From Rhizophagus irregularis (Eukaryota > Glomeromycota > Glomeromycetes > Glomerales > Glomeraceae): DNA of 64,000 nt. A program made the translations under genes and the position numbers. Shown piece by piece: positions 22,659 through 35,850 of the stretch (position 1 is its first letter; each line of letters begins with the position of its first letter). Under the pieces are notes generated by a model, which saw only the letters and a list, made by a program, of their open reading frames with translations, was not told where the DNA came from and searched no databases. The DNA is taken from contig NC_089452.1 of the NCBI RefSeq assembly GCF_026210795.1, positions 2,976,001-3,040,000 of the forward strand, written 5' to 3'.

Positions 22659-23543
22659 CTTAAAGTTATAAAGTCTTTTACACGGTAAAATTTATTAAAA
22701 TAAAGAAATATTCAAAAAAAAATAAATAAAAAAAGATTATTACGATTATTATTTATTATTATATAAGAGAAAAAAAATTAAATTATTAAAAAAAATGTAA
22801 AGAACAAGTTTTTATTTTTCGTGTCTAATGAAATTTAAATGAAAAATCCCATCACGGAAAGAAAAAAAAAAAACCCTGATTCTTAACGGCTATTTTTATA
22901 ATGGGTAAAGTTTAAATATAGAAAATAGTAAAATTAAACATTGTTTAAAACGGATAACGGAGAGATTAAACACAAAAATGCAAAATTTGCATATTTTTAT
23001 TTCAAATTGTTTGACCAAACTGGGGGGGTAATCAGATTAAGCATACTTTGCATAAATGAAAGAATTTTTTTGAAAGTTATCGTTACTCAATCATTTTAAA
23101 TTCATTGAAGAACTTAATTACGGAAAGATTTAAGATATCAAAAATCTCCAAACATAGATTCCCGCTACAAGGGTCAGCCACACAAATGAAATTTCAAGCA
23201 ACATGTGACATATATTACAGAACGATAATATAATATATATTTTAACCAAAAGAGGAAAGGTTCAGGCTTGTAAAAATTATTTGTCACATGATTTTATTCG
23301 GAAAAATACAATTACAACATAGATTTATTAGTGAACCACACTTCTTAAAGTAAAAACAATTTATTTATAATTATGTGCTAAATCAAACTAAAATCAAACC
23401 GTTTATTAGCGGCTGAATTATAAAAGTACAGTATGTATTAAATCAAACGCAAAGCACACATCAAATTGATAAAAATAATACTTTATTTAATTGATAAAAA
23501 TAAATACATATAATATAATATAATATAATATAATAAAATAAAA
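22659..23543. other. Intergenic, no gene seen
   Basis: AT-rich DNA upstream of the DUF3455 gene and downstream of the LRR gene. A TATAA pentamer microsatellite lies at about 23508-23540. No coding region recognised. Confidence 0.5.
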
Positions 23544-23634
23544 ATACACGCTGGTTATAACAAATACACACGCTATTTATATCATGCTGGTTATAACAAG
23601 TTATAACACGCAAAAACACACGCTGGTTATAACA
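23544..23634. repeat. Three copies of CACGCTGGTTATAAC
   Basis: CACGCTGGTTATAACAA and close variants occur at about 23548, 23585 and 23617. They end just before the LRR stop codon at 23642, so they probably lie in its 3' untranslated region. Confidence 0.7.
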
Positions 23635-23641
23635 ACGTCAA

Positions 23642-24871
23642 TTATTCTATAATTTCTTGAGAAACTACTTCAAACGAACAATCCGATCCTTCTTCTTCTT
23701 CTTCTTCTTCTTCTTGGAAAGAATCATCAAATTCTTCAATTTGATTTTCAAAAGCGGAAAATTGATGGATAATTGAATCTGATTGTTGATTTATATTTTG
23801 GATTTGTAAATTTGACAACTTTTTTTGTAATTGTTGATTTTCCATATCGATTTGCCGCAAATCATTTTGTAATTGTAAATTTTTTTGAAAATATTCATTA
23901 ATTTGATCTTGTAAAGAAATACGAATGGATCTTTCCTCTTCAAAATCTTTTTCAAGTTGTTTATTTTTTTCTTCCAATTTATTCAACATTTTCCAAGGTT
24001 GAAATTTACAAGTAAAATATCCATCATCTTCAAAAGAAACGAATAAACAAAGTTTATCCTTAATTTTCTTTACACCACATTGACCTCTATTAAAAATTGA
24101 ACAACCAATTTCTTCAACACTATCAGATAAATATTCTAAACCTTTATCTATATCAGTATCACTAATTTCTAAATATTCTAATTTTTCAAGATTTTTTAAT
24201 AATTCTAAAGAACCATAAAATTTATTATATTTCCTTTCTTTAAATTCATTATTTCCTATATCTAATCTTTTTAAATTAATAAATTTACTAAAAATATTTA
24301 AATCTTGATATAATAAATTATTACTATTTAAATTTAATATTTCTAATCTTTGATTATTTAATGGTAATTTAATTTCTTTAATCTTATTATTATCACAATT
24401 AATCTTATTAAGATTTAAACAATTAATTAAATTTAAATTAATTAATTTATTATATGAACAATATAATAATTCTAAATTATTTAAATTATTAATTTTTAAT
24501 TCTTTTAATTTATTACCACAACAATTTAATTTTTCTAAATTTTTAAAAGAATTTAAATTTAATTCAATTATTTGATTATTTTCACATTCTATTACTTTAA
24601 TTTTAATTAATTTTTCTATTTTTAATATTTGAATTTTATTTGATGAACATTTTAATTTTTTTATATTAATACTATCATTCATATCAAGATTTGTAATAGA
24701 ATTTCTACTACAATCAAATTTTTTTAAATTTTTAAATCCTTCTAATTTTAAATTTCCTACAAGATATTCATTTTCTAATATATTGTAATTTTTACTAATA
24801 TTTATTTCTGTTATATTACTTCTTATTTCTTTAGGATATTTTTTATCCAACCATTCTTGTGCTTGAACCAT
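23642..24871 (-). CDS. Leucine-rich-repeat protein with C-terminal coiled coil, 409 aa
   Basis: Single exon. I chose the ATG at 24871 (MVQAQEWLDKKYPKE) over an upstream in-frame ATG because the upstream stretch is low-complexity 5' untranslated-looking sequence. About eleven LRR units of 20-24 residues run from residue 25 to 260, with a pattern such as LKxFDCSRNxIxxLDM, KLKCSSNKI, VIECENNQI, KLNCCGNKLKEL and LLYCSYNKLINLNL. The Cys before Ser/Asn is the recurrent position. A glutamine-rich coiled coil follows at about 295-375, then a poly-Glu run (about 390-400). LRR domains of this kind bind proteins; partner and role are unknown. The proteins are common and expanded in Glomeromycotina. Confidence 0.85.
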   Translation of the reverse strand: MVQAQEWLDKKYPKEIRSNITEINISKNYNILENEYLVGNLKLEGFKNLKKFDCSRNSITNLDMNDSINIKKLKCSSNKIQILKIEKLIKIKVIECENNQIIELNLNSFKNLEKLNCCGNKLKELKINNLNNLELLYCSYNKLINLNLINCLNLNKINCDNNKIKEIKLPLNNQRLEILNLNSNNLLYQDLNIFSKFINLKRLDIGNNEFKERKYNKFYGSLELLKNLEKLEYLEISDTDIDKGLEYLSDSVEEIGCSIFNRGQCGVKKIKDKLCLFVSFEDDGYFTCKFQPWKMLNKLEEKNKQLEKDFEEERSIRISLQDQINEYFQKNLQLQNDLRQIDMENQQLQKKLSNLQIQNINQQSDSIIHQFSAFENQIEEFDDSFQEEEEEEEEGSDCSFEVVSQEIIE

Positions 24872-25438
24872 GATTTTTTGATTTTTAAAAAAAAGAGGAA
24901 GAAAGGAAAAAAATAAAGTATAAAAGAAAAGAAAAGGAGAAGATAACGCTATAAATTTCCGATTGTAAATGAATATTCCCAGGAATCCCAGCCTATCATT
25001 ATGTAAACAAAGTGTAAGCAATGAAGTGTTTCCTTTTTCGAAATGAGTTTGTTGTGTAACATTGACAATCAACTTTTTTGATAAAAAAAAAGTGGTGACG
25101 AAAAAAAAAAACTCGTTTTTAATATATGTTTACGCTGTTTACGCTGTTTATCAAAAAAAAACAAATTGTATTTTTCATTTTCTCTTTCTTTTTTGTTATG
25201 TTTATATTTTAAAAAAAACGATTTTAATTTTGTGAAAAAAAAAAGATACTTTTTTCTCTTTCTCTTATACAGAAATAATAATAATTATAATTAATTATAA
25301 TAATTTTTATATCCCTACGATAATAACGATAATAACGATAATAATATTTTTTTTTTTTTTACGAGCAAAAAGAAAAACTTTTATTACATTATAATAAACT
25401 TTGTTTATTAATTCTTGACAGTTAACAAAAAAAACAAC
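24872..25438. promoter_or_regulatory. Divergent promoter region, poly-A/T and (ATAACG)n
   Basis: Separates the LRR gene (leftward) from the PACT-like gene (rightward). It contains A and T runs, two ACGCTGTTTA words at 25131-25150 and a short ATAACG repeat at 25318-25344. No transcription-factor site is called. Confidence 0.4.
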
Positions 25439-28400
25439 ATGAGTAGTCCCGACTCCTCTAACACTTATTTACGTGATTTAGAAGATCGTATTTCAACCAT
25501 AAGTAAACCTTACGACATATCTCGTAAAGGAAAAGCTTCTGTACCTGAAAAAACTTCCATTGTCGGACAAGACTATGATTCCGATGACGAAATTAATAAT
25601 GAAAACATAAATGCGATATATCTTAAGAATAATTTATTACACGAAGAGTATGATTTTGAGGATTGTGACGAAGAAGAAAAAGAAACTTTACAATCTCATC
25701 CTTACGTCATGAGTCTTACCGAAGAATTAAATTCTTTGGAAAATGAATTGACTCTTTATAAACAGTCAAATGAACTTTTAAAAAGATCTAATGAAGAATT
25801 TAAAGAAAGATTGGACCTTTTGGAAACTGAAAAGGAGTTAGCTCAAGAAGAGATGCTCGCTCGTGAAGAAGAAAAACGCGATATGCCTTCTGATATTGTA
25901 CCAAAATTAGAAAAAGAACTTCAAGAATTACGTCGTGATGGCGAAGAACGAATAAATTCATATAAATCTCGTATTAGTAAATTATCAGAAGATTATTCTT
26001 CTGTAGTAAATAATCGTCAAATATCTGAAGAGGAAATTCAAGACTTAAAAGATCAAGTTTCAAAGCTTACTTTAGAGAGAACAAAATTATCTGATCTAAA
26101 TACAAAGTTAACGAGCAATTTCGACCGTTTATCGGTAGATTACAAACAATTAGAGTCTCTACATAATTCTCAAAAAGAGACGGATAATAAAAAAATTGAT
26201 GATCTTGTGAAGGAAACAGGTGAACTTAGTGAGCAATTAGCTTCCGCTCGTGGTCAATGTGCTGAATGGAATGTAGAATATGAAACTGAAAATAAAAGAT
26301 ATGAATCTCGACTTAAAACATTAGGAGAAACAAACCGAAATTTGGAAAAACAAATTAGATTTCTTGAAAATCAGAAAAATGAATTACAATCTCGGAAAGA
26401 TACTTTGAGTTCTGAGAAAGAAAAATTAGTATATGAGTTAGAAGATATCACTAGTGATATTGATCTAACAACTAAAAAGATCAATTCAACAAATGAACGT
26501 TTTGAAGAGCAAAAATCTCAACTCTCTACGGTTCGTTCTAATTGTTCGGAAGAGATAACAAGGTTGATAGAAGAGAATGAAATATTGAAAGCGGAAAGGG
26601 ATAGCTTGGAATCTCAAGTTAAAGCAACTGAACAAGATGTAGATTCTCTTCTCACTCAACATGAAGAAATGGAACAGAAATTAACGTATATGGGCCAATA
26701 TTTGCAAGAATTGAAAGATGTTTTTGGTGAAATTAGTGAATTAGAACCAAAAAGTAAGAGTTCTAGTGATGCTGTCAAAGCAAGAGAAATACTTTTACAT
26801 ATTCGAAATGAGAGGGATAAACTTAAAGAAAATAATTCCAACCTTTCAAATGAAATTTTGGCGGCTAATGATAAAATCCAGAGGATTGAAATTCAATTGA
26901 ATGAAATGAACGAACTTGTAAAAAATTTTGAATCGCAGTCTAAATCAGTTCAAAACTCAAATAATCGTAATGGATCAACAAGTACGGGATCAGATGATGA
27001 AGAAAGACTCGTATTTTTAGAAAGTGAAGTTTTAGCACATCGAACTAAATGTGCTTCTCTTGAGGCTGAATTAACGGCTCAAAAAGATCAAGTTTCACAG
27101 TTAAACGAATTGAGACAGTCCTTTGATACTACAAAAAAATTATTAATGGATAGAGAGGCTGAAATTGCAGATCTTAAATCCAAGATTGATTTAAATGAGC
27201 TAGAGATGAAATCAAAAAATCTACAATTACAAAATGCTATTCAGGAAGTTCGTAATAGGGATCAAAATAATGATACTGCATCAGTCAGTACTATAAGTTC
27301 CGGTGGTAATTCATTGGTTTATCAATACGAACAAATGATTGAAGAAATGCAAACTAAACTCGACAAAGCCAATACTGAAAACGGAAAACTTAGGTATCAG
27401 CTTTCCGAAGCAGCACAGAAAGCATTAGATAGTGTTAAATCCGCTACAATCCAGGAGCTTCAGCTTAAAAACGATGAACTTAAACGAATACTTAGGTCAA
27501 GGGAAGAGAAATTAATAAAAGAACAAAGCAAGTCTTTTTCAAAATCAGTTTTAACCCGACCTGGTGAAAGAACTCGAGGTGAAATCGTTGAAGGCATTAG
27601 CGAATTGATGACATCTTCAATTTATTCTGATGATAAGGTATATGTTTTTGAATATTTTTTTTAATTAAACCACTTTTTTTGTTTTTTAACAAACAATTAA
27701 AATATTAATAAATAAATGTAGGTCATGGACATTACTTTATCACAAGATTTTTCGTTATTGCGTAATGGTGAAATTTCTTTAAATCGTCGATCGACTCTTA
27801 CTCCTCGTAGATCAAGTATAAGATCCATTCAACCTGAAATGAAATCACTTAAAACTCAAATAGACAATCTAAATGAACAGTTAGAATCTAAGAATTTTGA
27901 TCTCGAGAAGGCGTTATATATGGCTCGTGATCTTTCTCAGAAACTTGAAGATGCTCGAAAAAAAATACATTTTATGGAAGAATGTGTACAAACCACAGAT
28001 AAAACTATCGTATTGTTGAGAGATGAACTAATACGTAAACAACATCATGTCGCCGATTTAGAAGCACAATTGCAAAACGGAAAATGTCCCCGATGTGGTG
28101 GTGTTAACTCTGATGATAGTACACGAGATACTCCAAATAACGTAATATCCAATCGTAGTGTCATGTAAGTATATTCGTTATTAAAATATCGAATTTAATT
28201 AATACATAAATTTTACAATTAACATAAATCCTTTTTCTGAATCTCGTAATAAAATAGGTTTGAAAGAGATATTGATGCGACTCTTAAGAATAATCTCCAG
28301 ACTGTTGAATATATGGATGAACTTATACGAGTTATCGCGCAACAAAATAATTTATCTCACGGTAATAACAACCAAACAACAAATGATCCATCATCGATGC

Positions 28401-31400
28401 AAAATGTTCAATCCTTATTGGAAGGATTGCATCAACAAACTGCGGATATGCAAAAAGTTATGGAAGAAAATGCTAGTCATTTAAAACGTTTAGTAGAAGC
28501 AGCTCTTTCGAATTCACCTTCCAAGAAGCAAAGTCGACTCAACTCTCGATTAAGTAAAACTTCTAATGTTACAAACAACAACTCGAATGATACGGTTGAG
28601 GTTAAGCGTCAGGATTTACAAGCTATAGTTAAAGCTGGAAGTAGTATCATTAAATCTCCAACACAGTTTGTATCTCAGATTGAGAATTTCGCGTCCGCAA
28701 TGTTAGATCAAGAACGTAACAAATCGGAAATGACAGATGGTATTCATTTATTTAAAGAATTGGCTCCGACATTAGAAAAATATGTGTCGAAATTTGCAAC
28801 ATTTTCTAAATTACACAAAGAATTGTTAAAAGGTATTTATTATTGTCTTATTTTATTTTGAATTCATCTGATGAATATTAATATTCAACTTTTCAAAACT
28901 TCATTATATTTTATAGATTTTACAGCCAGTCGTAAGCGTTTGGAAGATGGTAGTACCGAGACCAAAAATCAAATTAACGTCTTGATAACAAGCGGTCATG
29001 AACTGGCAACGGATAATTTACAATTATCCATGCAAATTAAAGAATTATTTTCGTTATTATCAAATTTGACAGACGAAGAACAAATTATTTCCAATAACAG
29101 TGCTTCCATTTTAGTCGTTCAAGAAATGGATAATCATCAAAGAGAAACAGAAAAACTACGAAGATTGGTTGCTGCTCAGGGTCAAGTTATCGCAGATTAT
29201 GAGGCTAACCTTGGTTTATTTCAACAGAAAGATGAGCAAGTAAAAGCATTAAAGAATACTTTGTCTACTTTGACTAATTTGAAGAAAGTTGATAAGGGTA
29301 GTGTCGACCCTGATGTTAAAAATGATCTATTAACTAAATGTGGGGAACTTTGCAACCTTTGGCTACAAGAAGTTGAGACCAACTCAACTTTAAGAGAAAT
29401 GGTTAAGGAACTTCAAGTATCTAGTTCAAGTAAAGAAAAAGAAATGAAATTACGAATAGAAAGTTTAATAACTCAAGTGAATAATTCATCACAGCAACTT
29501 CAAGATTTCAAGTTGCAAGCAGAAAAATTTGAGGAGAAATATCACCAAACTGAAGCGGCCCTTAAGGAACAAGTCCAACAGTACGAAAAATTAAGAAAAG
29601 ACTGGTCAGGTTTAGTTGAAACTCATCAAGCTGATCTGGAGGCTTTGAAGCATCGTTGGACTAAAGAGCGTAAAACTCTACAAGAGGCCAATAAAAATAT
29701 AAAGGTACAACAATTAGCAGAAATAGAAGCTGGTCATAATAAACTTCAAGAAGCATGGCAGAAAGAAAAGGAAACAATAGCTAAAAAGAATCGAGCATTA
29801 AAAGAGACTCATCAAAAAGAAATTAAAGACTTACAAAAGGTATATAAAAATGTGTTTTTTGAATACCTTATTTGACTTGTTAACTAAATTTTTATTTATT
29901 CAGGAAATCGAAAAATTAACCTCTAAAATCAAAGATTTGGATGCCGAATTGTCATCTGTCAGTGCTGAAAAAAAGACTTTGACATTAGAAAAGGCTACCT
30001 TAATCAAAGAGAGAACAGAATTGCAACGGAAAGTTGAAAATTTTGAAAAGGAGTCTGTTAGATACCAATCAAAACAAGCTTCATCTGCAGAGTTAAACAA
30101 ACAAATACGTAACTTACAAAAAGGTAAAAGATTTTGATATGTAAAGAAATATCTATATTTTATATTAATATTTATTATACTATATTCAGAAAAGGAAGTG
30201 TCAGCCGAGAGAGCAAGTCAAAGAATAGCTGACCTTGAAGCAGCTCTTAAACAAGAACAGGAGTCGAAGGTTCAATTAAATAAGATAAAAAATAATGCTC
30301 TTAAAGAAATAACTATTTTGAAAAACCAAAACAGAGTCGCTAATGAGGTATTTGTGATATTTATAGGGTGTATGTCATCATTTATATCTAAACGCCTTTT
30401 TTATTATTATTTGCCTATAGATAAAAGATTCCTTAGAAGAAGAAATACGTGCTAAAATTGAACACATGAAAGCACTTGGAGTCGAAATAGAAAACGTAAC
30501 CGAACAATTACAATCCGAACGTCGCGATCATCAAGAAAAGAATACACAATTATCTAATTACGAAGATCAACTGCAATCTGAGCGAGAACGCTATCGTGAA
30601 CTTTCGGTCAAAATAGCTAAGTTGGAAAAACAAAAGTCAACAATAAACAGCAATGAACACTTCCAATTAGTGGAAGAAAATAGACAATTAAAAGACAATT
30701 TGCAAATACTTAATACACAGGTCAAAGTTTTAAGAAAAGAAAAGTAGGTTTAGATTAAAATGTTCTGTTTTTTTTCATTTGTTTGGATTTTAATCTCCTA
30801 TTCTTTTAATAGAATGGATCAAGAAACTAACGCTCAATGGGATGAAGAGGTAAAAAGGATTCATGACAATTTTTTAATTTGTTACAAATAATTGTTAAAA
30901 ATTTATTTTTCGTATTTTTGATGTTTTGAACATAACTTGTAAAAAAGGTTGAAGATTACAAACAAAAGTATAGAGATGAAAAAAAACAGCACGTAGAGGA
31001 TTGTAATCTTCTTCTTAAAGAAGTAAAATTTCTTAAAGCTAGATCTCATAGAGAAACCGGATTCCGAGCCGATTTATGTTACCAAAAGAGGTTCTTAATG
31101 ATTTTAATGGGTGGCACTGAGTCATGGTAATATTATAAGTCGGCTATTTTTTTTTTTTTTTGTCTTTTTTGTCTTTTTTCACTTAATCACTTTTTTTTAA
31201 AAAAAAAACGTGTTTATTTATGATCATTATATTATAGTGAACATGCTACATTACTGTTGATACAGAATTCGTCGCGAATTAAATATATGCCACAATCTCT
31301 TATAAAGCTTAAGGGTGCCGTAAACGCTGTCATTGCTATTCAAAGAATGAGGTAAAGCTCCAACAATAACTTTTAATTACTTAATTTCACTAATAGTTTG

Positions 31401-31645
31401 GTCATTTTGGCATTGCTACCTTACTGGAAACTTTACTTAAAGCTTCAACTATTAGCATTTAGCTATTAAGCGCTATACATTCCCAGTAGATAAATAGCAC
31501 CTGATATACCGATATCGTACAGGTTTACTAAACACGATTTTTTTTCTTTTGTAGGATTCTAAAAAATAATTGGGAAAAGTTTAAGAATATAAAGAAAAGT
31601 ATTCAACAGCAAAATCAACAAAGACATCATAACAAAAATGATTAA
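25439..31645 (+). CDS. Large coiled-coil protein with C-terminal PACT-like domain (spindle-pole-body/pericentrin type)
   Basis: Eleven exons, all in consistent phase: 25439-27637, 27722-28164, 28258-28832, 28917-29839, 29904-30123, 30190-30347, 30421-30743, 30813-30849, 30948-31126, 31238-31351 and 31555-31645, giving about 1753 residues. Start is the ATG of MSSPDSSNTYLRDLEDRI. Almost the whole chain is heptad-rich coiled coil, broken by Ser/Asn-rich stretches. A CPRCGG motif lies near residue 860. The last 100 residues read FLKARSHRETGFRADLCYQK, RFLMILMGGTE, C..ATLLLIQ, KGAVNAVIAIQRMRILKNNW. This matches the PACT domain of pericentrin/AKAP450 and fungal Pcp1/PcpA, which anchors proteins to centrosomes or spindle pole bodies and recruits gamma-tubulin complexes. 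I did not find a clear CM1 gamma-tubulin-binding motif. Confidence 0.85.
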
Positions 31646-32141
31646 CAAACAAATTATTTGAATTTATAGTTATGATTCATGTTTTCATTTTTTTCATTTT
31701 TGATGTTATTTTAATTGTATTTATTTTTTAATGCATTTATATGAAACCAATTAACTTAGAAAAAACACAATATTTAATTATTTATAATATATATATATTG
31801 ATTATCAAATGAAGTTATAAAAATTGTATAATTCAAACCTTATTTAAAAAAGTCTTTTTAAAATAATTTAGAAACTTTATTTTTTGTGAATGATGATTTA
31901 ATTCAGCTACTAAATTTCGTATTGTACTAATGATATTAATGTATAAAGTGCATTTATATATAGTGCAGATATTGAAAAAAAATTCTAAAGAACATTATGA
32001 TGGATTATATATGCATGCAAGTGTGAAAAAAATAAAAAAAAAAAATTTGAATTTAATAACCTTATCCTTGACCCACCCCGTAATATAAATGTTATAAATT
32101 AAAATTTTTTTTTGAAAAAAAAAAAAGTTAAAAAAGTTGAA
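31646..32141. other. Convergent 3' intergenic region
   Basis: AT-rich DNA between the 3' ends of the PACT-like gene and the leftward F-box gene, with A and T runs. No gene recognised. Confidence 0.5.
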
Positions 32142-33685
32142 TTAGGATACCATACTATCAAATGCGCCAACTCTTAATCTTAAATCAGGTTTACGTTCAA
32201 TAGCCCTTTTAAGTCCCTCAATAGTAACATCATAATTGTCTAAAGGATGAAAGGGTAATTGATTACTATGTGGATTAACGATTTCAAAACTATCAAGAGG
32301 GAATCTTTTAACAATTTTTTCTATTGAAGTATCATTAACAATTTTTGAAGAATTTGACACCACTAAAGTTAATTCCGTTAAATTTGGGCACGTACTCAAT
32401 AATCTTAATAAACCCGATGAAGTAAATTTATTACCAGTTTTAAATGGATATGATTGTATATAAGAAAATGATTTTAATTTTGGTAATATTGGTAATATTG
32501 ATATGTTTGATGAATTGTCTTTCGACGATGAAGAAAAGTATGAGAATTGTATTATATTCTCATTATTACTTGTACTGGGCATATCATCATTGTCATATCC
32601 TTCTGGTGTCGTTATTGAATTTAACAAAGGCTTATCATCAAGATCACAATTTTTTATTGTTAATTTTTGTAATGTTTGAGCACTTCTTCCTTTAAGAATT
32701 GACTAAAGAAATAAAGAAAATTGTCAGTGATTATAATCTTTTTTTTAAAAACAAACTTCAATCATAAATTGATACATACAAGAACAACAGAACTTGTTAC
32801 TTGACGACACCAAATACTTAATTCAGTAAGGGAACATTTTTCAGCTACATTAACAATTCCGTATCCATTAAAATATCTTGATTCCTAAAAAGATCAAAAG
32901 TTAATAAAAAGTAAATACTTCATTTTTTTTAATGAAAAAGATGTATAACTTACCAAAGTGAGAACTTTAAGGTTAGGACAAAATTCTCCTGCAGAAAATG
33001 ATAAAGTATCTCTCAGGAAAGGGGAAGAACCATGTAGAGCAACATGTTCCAAATGTTTTCCAATTTTAGCAAAAAAATTAGTCCACATAGTAGGTTCTTC
33101 ACAATCTTTCCAATCTAATTCCAATATAAATGATAATAATCTCCAATTGACATCTATACTAGCTAATTGATATAATAAACTTGCTAGTTCGGCTGAATGG
33201 GTTTTATTTGGTGTACGTGGAGTTTTTGCTGTTATATACATTGTTCTAATATATCTTGCGTAGGGTAGTGTTTGATCTTTAGGATCTGTCGAGAGGATAC
33301 GAACAAAAGAATATAGTTGACTAAAATATATAATTTTTACATCTCTCCAAAAAAATGGTACTGCATTACGAAAAAATTGTGTATTTACTAATAAACAACT
33401 ATGAAGATGTTCTCCTAGATCATAGTATAATTGACGAAATACCTCGTACCATACGTTGTCTGTTAAATAACCTGAAAATCGATTTTGTATTTGAGGTTGT
33501 TGAGGTTGTTGAGACGGTGAAATTGGTGGTGAAGTAGAAGGTGAAGGTGGTGCCGAAGTTGAAACTGGTGGTGGTACAATTGTAAGTTTCTGATCTACTT
33601 TCTCTTGCTTCTGTTCAGTGGATCGCTCTTGATCCACTTGTTGTTCTTCTCGGTCCAATTGTTTTTGTGCCGAGTGTGAAGTCAT
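32142..33685 (-). CDS. F-box/LRR-like protein, about 465 aa
   Basis: Three phase-0 exons: 33685-32954, 32884-32780 and 32702-32142. Residues 1-60 are Gln- and Pro-rich and disordered (TSAPPSPSTSPPISPSQQPQ). An F-box-like motif follows (LTDNVWYEVFRQLYYDLGEHLHSCLLVN, about 74-105, then FFRNAVPFFWRDV). The remainder has irregular LRR-like segments (CPNLKVLTLV, CSLTELSIWC, QTLQKLTIKNCDL, CPNLTELTLV). F-box proteins bind Skp1 and present substrates to SCF ubiquitin ligases. The target is unknown. This family is strongly expanded in Rhizophagus-like genomes. Confidence 0.8.
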
Positions 33686-34112
33686 TATTTATTATAAAAT
33701 TCTCGTGCAGGATTTTTCTAATCTACCTAGATTGTTGTTTGTTTGGAATATATTTCTATTTTCCAGCTTATCAAAGTTATATTTGATGTTATTCCAATAT
33801 TCGTGTTAGTGAATTATGTTAATAATGTACTAGTGTCATCGTTATTGAATAATTCTTCAAGTCCTCTGCGCAGTTTAACAGTATAAATTACGAGCATTAA
33901 TACAACTTCTTGACGTCTCCTAATTGGTGATCATTCATGCATAATGCAGAGTAGTACAGTTAGCGCGTGTTTTCAAGATCTTACTATATTTGGTTCATTA
34001 TATAATTAATTTTAAATATGAAATAGTGACGTGTTAGGAAGACGCGTCTAACTCGTGTCAGAACATTTACTTTTTTTTCTTTTTCTTCTTTAAACGACCT
34101 TACTATTTCACA
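33686..34112. promoter_or_regulatory. Divergent promoter between F-box and DUF1295 genes
   Basis: 427 bases between two divergent starts. It contains ATTGG (inverted CCAAT) words at about 33931 and GACGCGTC near 34040. No further feature seen; functional assignment is inference. Confidence 0.35.
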
Positions 34113-35496
34113 ATGACAGATTTTCCAAGCTTCACTTATCATGTTAAACCACTTCTTAGTGACCTTATCAATAATGTTATGAACTTTGACGAATGGGTTA
34201 CAGTGCTAAAGACTAAAAACTTTGGAAGCTTGATTTTTTCAGTAAAAAACGCTTATGTATACTCTGATCCACTTACGTCAGCGATTATTTTATGTCTTGC
34301 TTTTGCTTTGTGGGTTTGGATCTTAAGTACTATTACCAGAAACTTTTCTCAGGTATTTATGAGAGCGAGGTGGTTTGGTGGGCAATATTTTAAAATTTTA
34401 AATTTTATCTCATGTACATAATTATTTTTTCCGATTAAAATAAAATTATTCTTTTTTATATTAATTGACAAACTTCCTTATTTAAATAAGGTTGATAGAC
34501 TTTGGAGTATTCTTCCTGTTATTTTCACGTGGCATTTTATTCTTCATGGATGTTGGAAATCATCATCAATAAGTTTACCAAATGAAAGTATTTTTAACTC
34601 TTGTAATTTGAATGCACGTGGTGTTATACTTTGCTTGCTTACTACAATATGGGGAGCACGCTTAACTTATAATTACGCACGTAAAGGTGGTTATAAATGG
34701 GAAAGTGAAGACTATAGGTAATATTCAAAGTTGACTTTCTTTAAACTTATAAAAAAGGGTATTTCGCTCATTCTCTTTTCTCGATTGCGATCGTAGATGG
34801 TCAATTGTAAAATACCGTATCCATTGGATTATATTTGAAGTTCTAAATATAATTTTTATATCGTTATACCAATGTTTTCTACTATTGGCTATGACATTCC
34901 CGTCTTACGCTGTTTGGTATTCTGCCCCTACTTCTTCATTAAATTTATGGGATTTATTTGCTAGTATATTGTTTATCGGATTCCTTATAGGAGAAATTGT
35001 TTCCGATAATCAACAATGGAGATTTCAAAGTGAAAAATATAAATTAATCGCCAAAGCCAATGAAAATTTAAAAAGGACGGCGATTTTTGAAGGGGATTAC
35101 TCTTTTGGATTTATTACTCGTGGTCTATTCCGTTATTCAAGGTAGTTATTTAAATTGTTTTAATTAAAAAAGTGTCAAAATGGTTGAAAAACTTTATAAG
35201 TTTAAATTTCATATAAATTTATTTACTTTTTAAGACATCCAAATTACTTTTGTGAAATGGGAATTTGGTGGAGTTATTACATATTTTCTATCGCTGCCGC
35301 TTCTTCTAAATCACAATGGATATTAAATTGGACGATGATTGGAACCTTGAGTTTGACTATACTATTTCAAATTACTACTCATTTAACTGAAACTATTTCT
35401 AGAAAGAAATATCCGATGTATGAATTGTATAAAAAAAATACCAGTAGATTGATTCCTTGGTTTCCTGGTAAAAATATTACTAAGAAGAAAAAATAG
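34113..35496 (+). CDS. DUF1295/steroid 5-alpha-reductase-like membrane protein, about 357 aa
   Basis: Four exons in consistent phase: 34113-34352, 34491-34717, 34797-35141 and 35235-35496. Multiple membrane segments include AIILCLAFALWVWIL, FTWHFILHGCW, IIFISLYQCFLLLAM and LFASILFIGFLIGEIV. The C-terminal signature is FRYSRHPNYFCEMGIWWSYY, the RHPNYxxE...WW motif of the DUF1295 family. These are related to NADPH-binding 3-oxo-5-alpha-steroid 4-dehydrogenases and isoprenylcysteine methyltransferases. The expected site is the ER membrane. The GARLTYN and GGYKWESEDYR motifs also fit DUF1295. The substrate is unknown; a lipid or sterol reduction is likely by family. Confidence 0.85.
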
Positions 35497-35850
35497 GCCA
35501 TTATTTGACACTTGATGCTATTTATAGGATATACTAAATATGCTAAAACATTACTAAAAAAAAAAAGAAAGATCGTAAATAATTTTATTTTATGTTACAA
35601 GATTATTGTATTATTGGCTTAAATGATTTTAATTATAATACAATAATAACATAATGCATTATTGTTTTTCAGTAATAACTATTACTATTACTCCTTAAAA
35701 AAGAGTGCTTTATATTAATAAGATAATTATGTTCATTATACTATTAAGGAAATTGTAACGAAATCAACCAATCTTTTGTATATAATTTTTTTTAATCCGG
35801 TTAGAATCTTTTTATTATTCTTAACAAAAATAAAAATTCTTTTCATTTTA
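35497..35850. other. Convergent 3' intergenic region
   Basis: AT-rich DNA between the ends of the DUF1295 and hydrolase genes. No feature seen. Confidence 0.5.
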
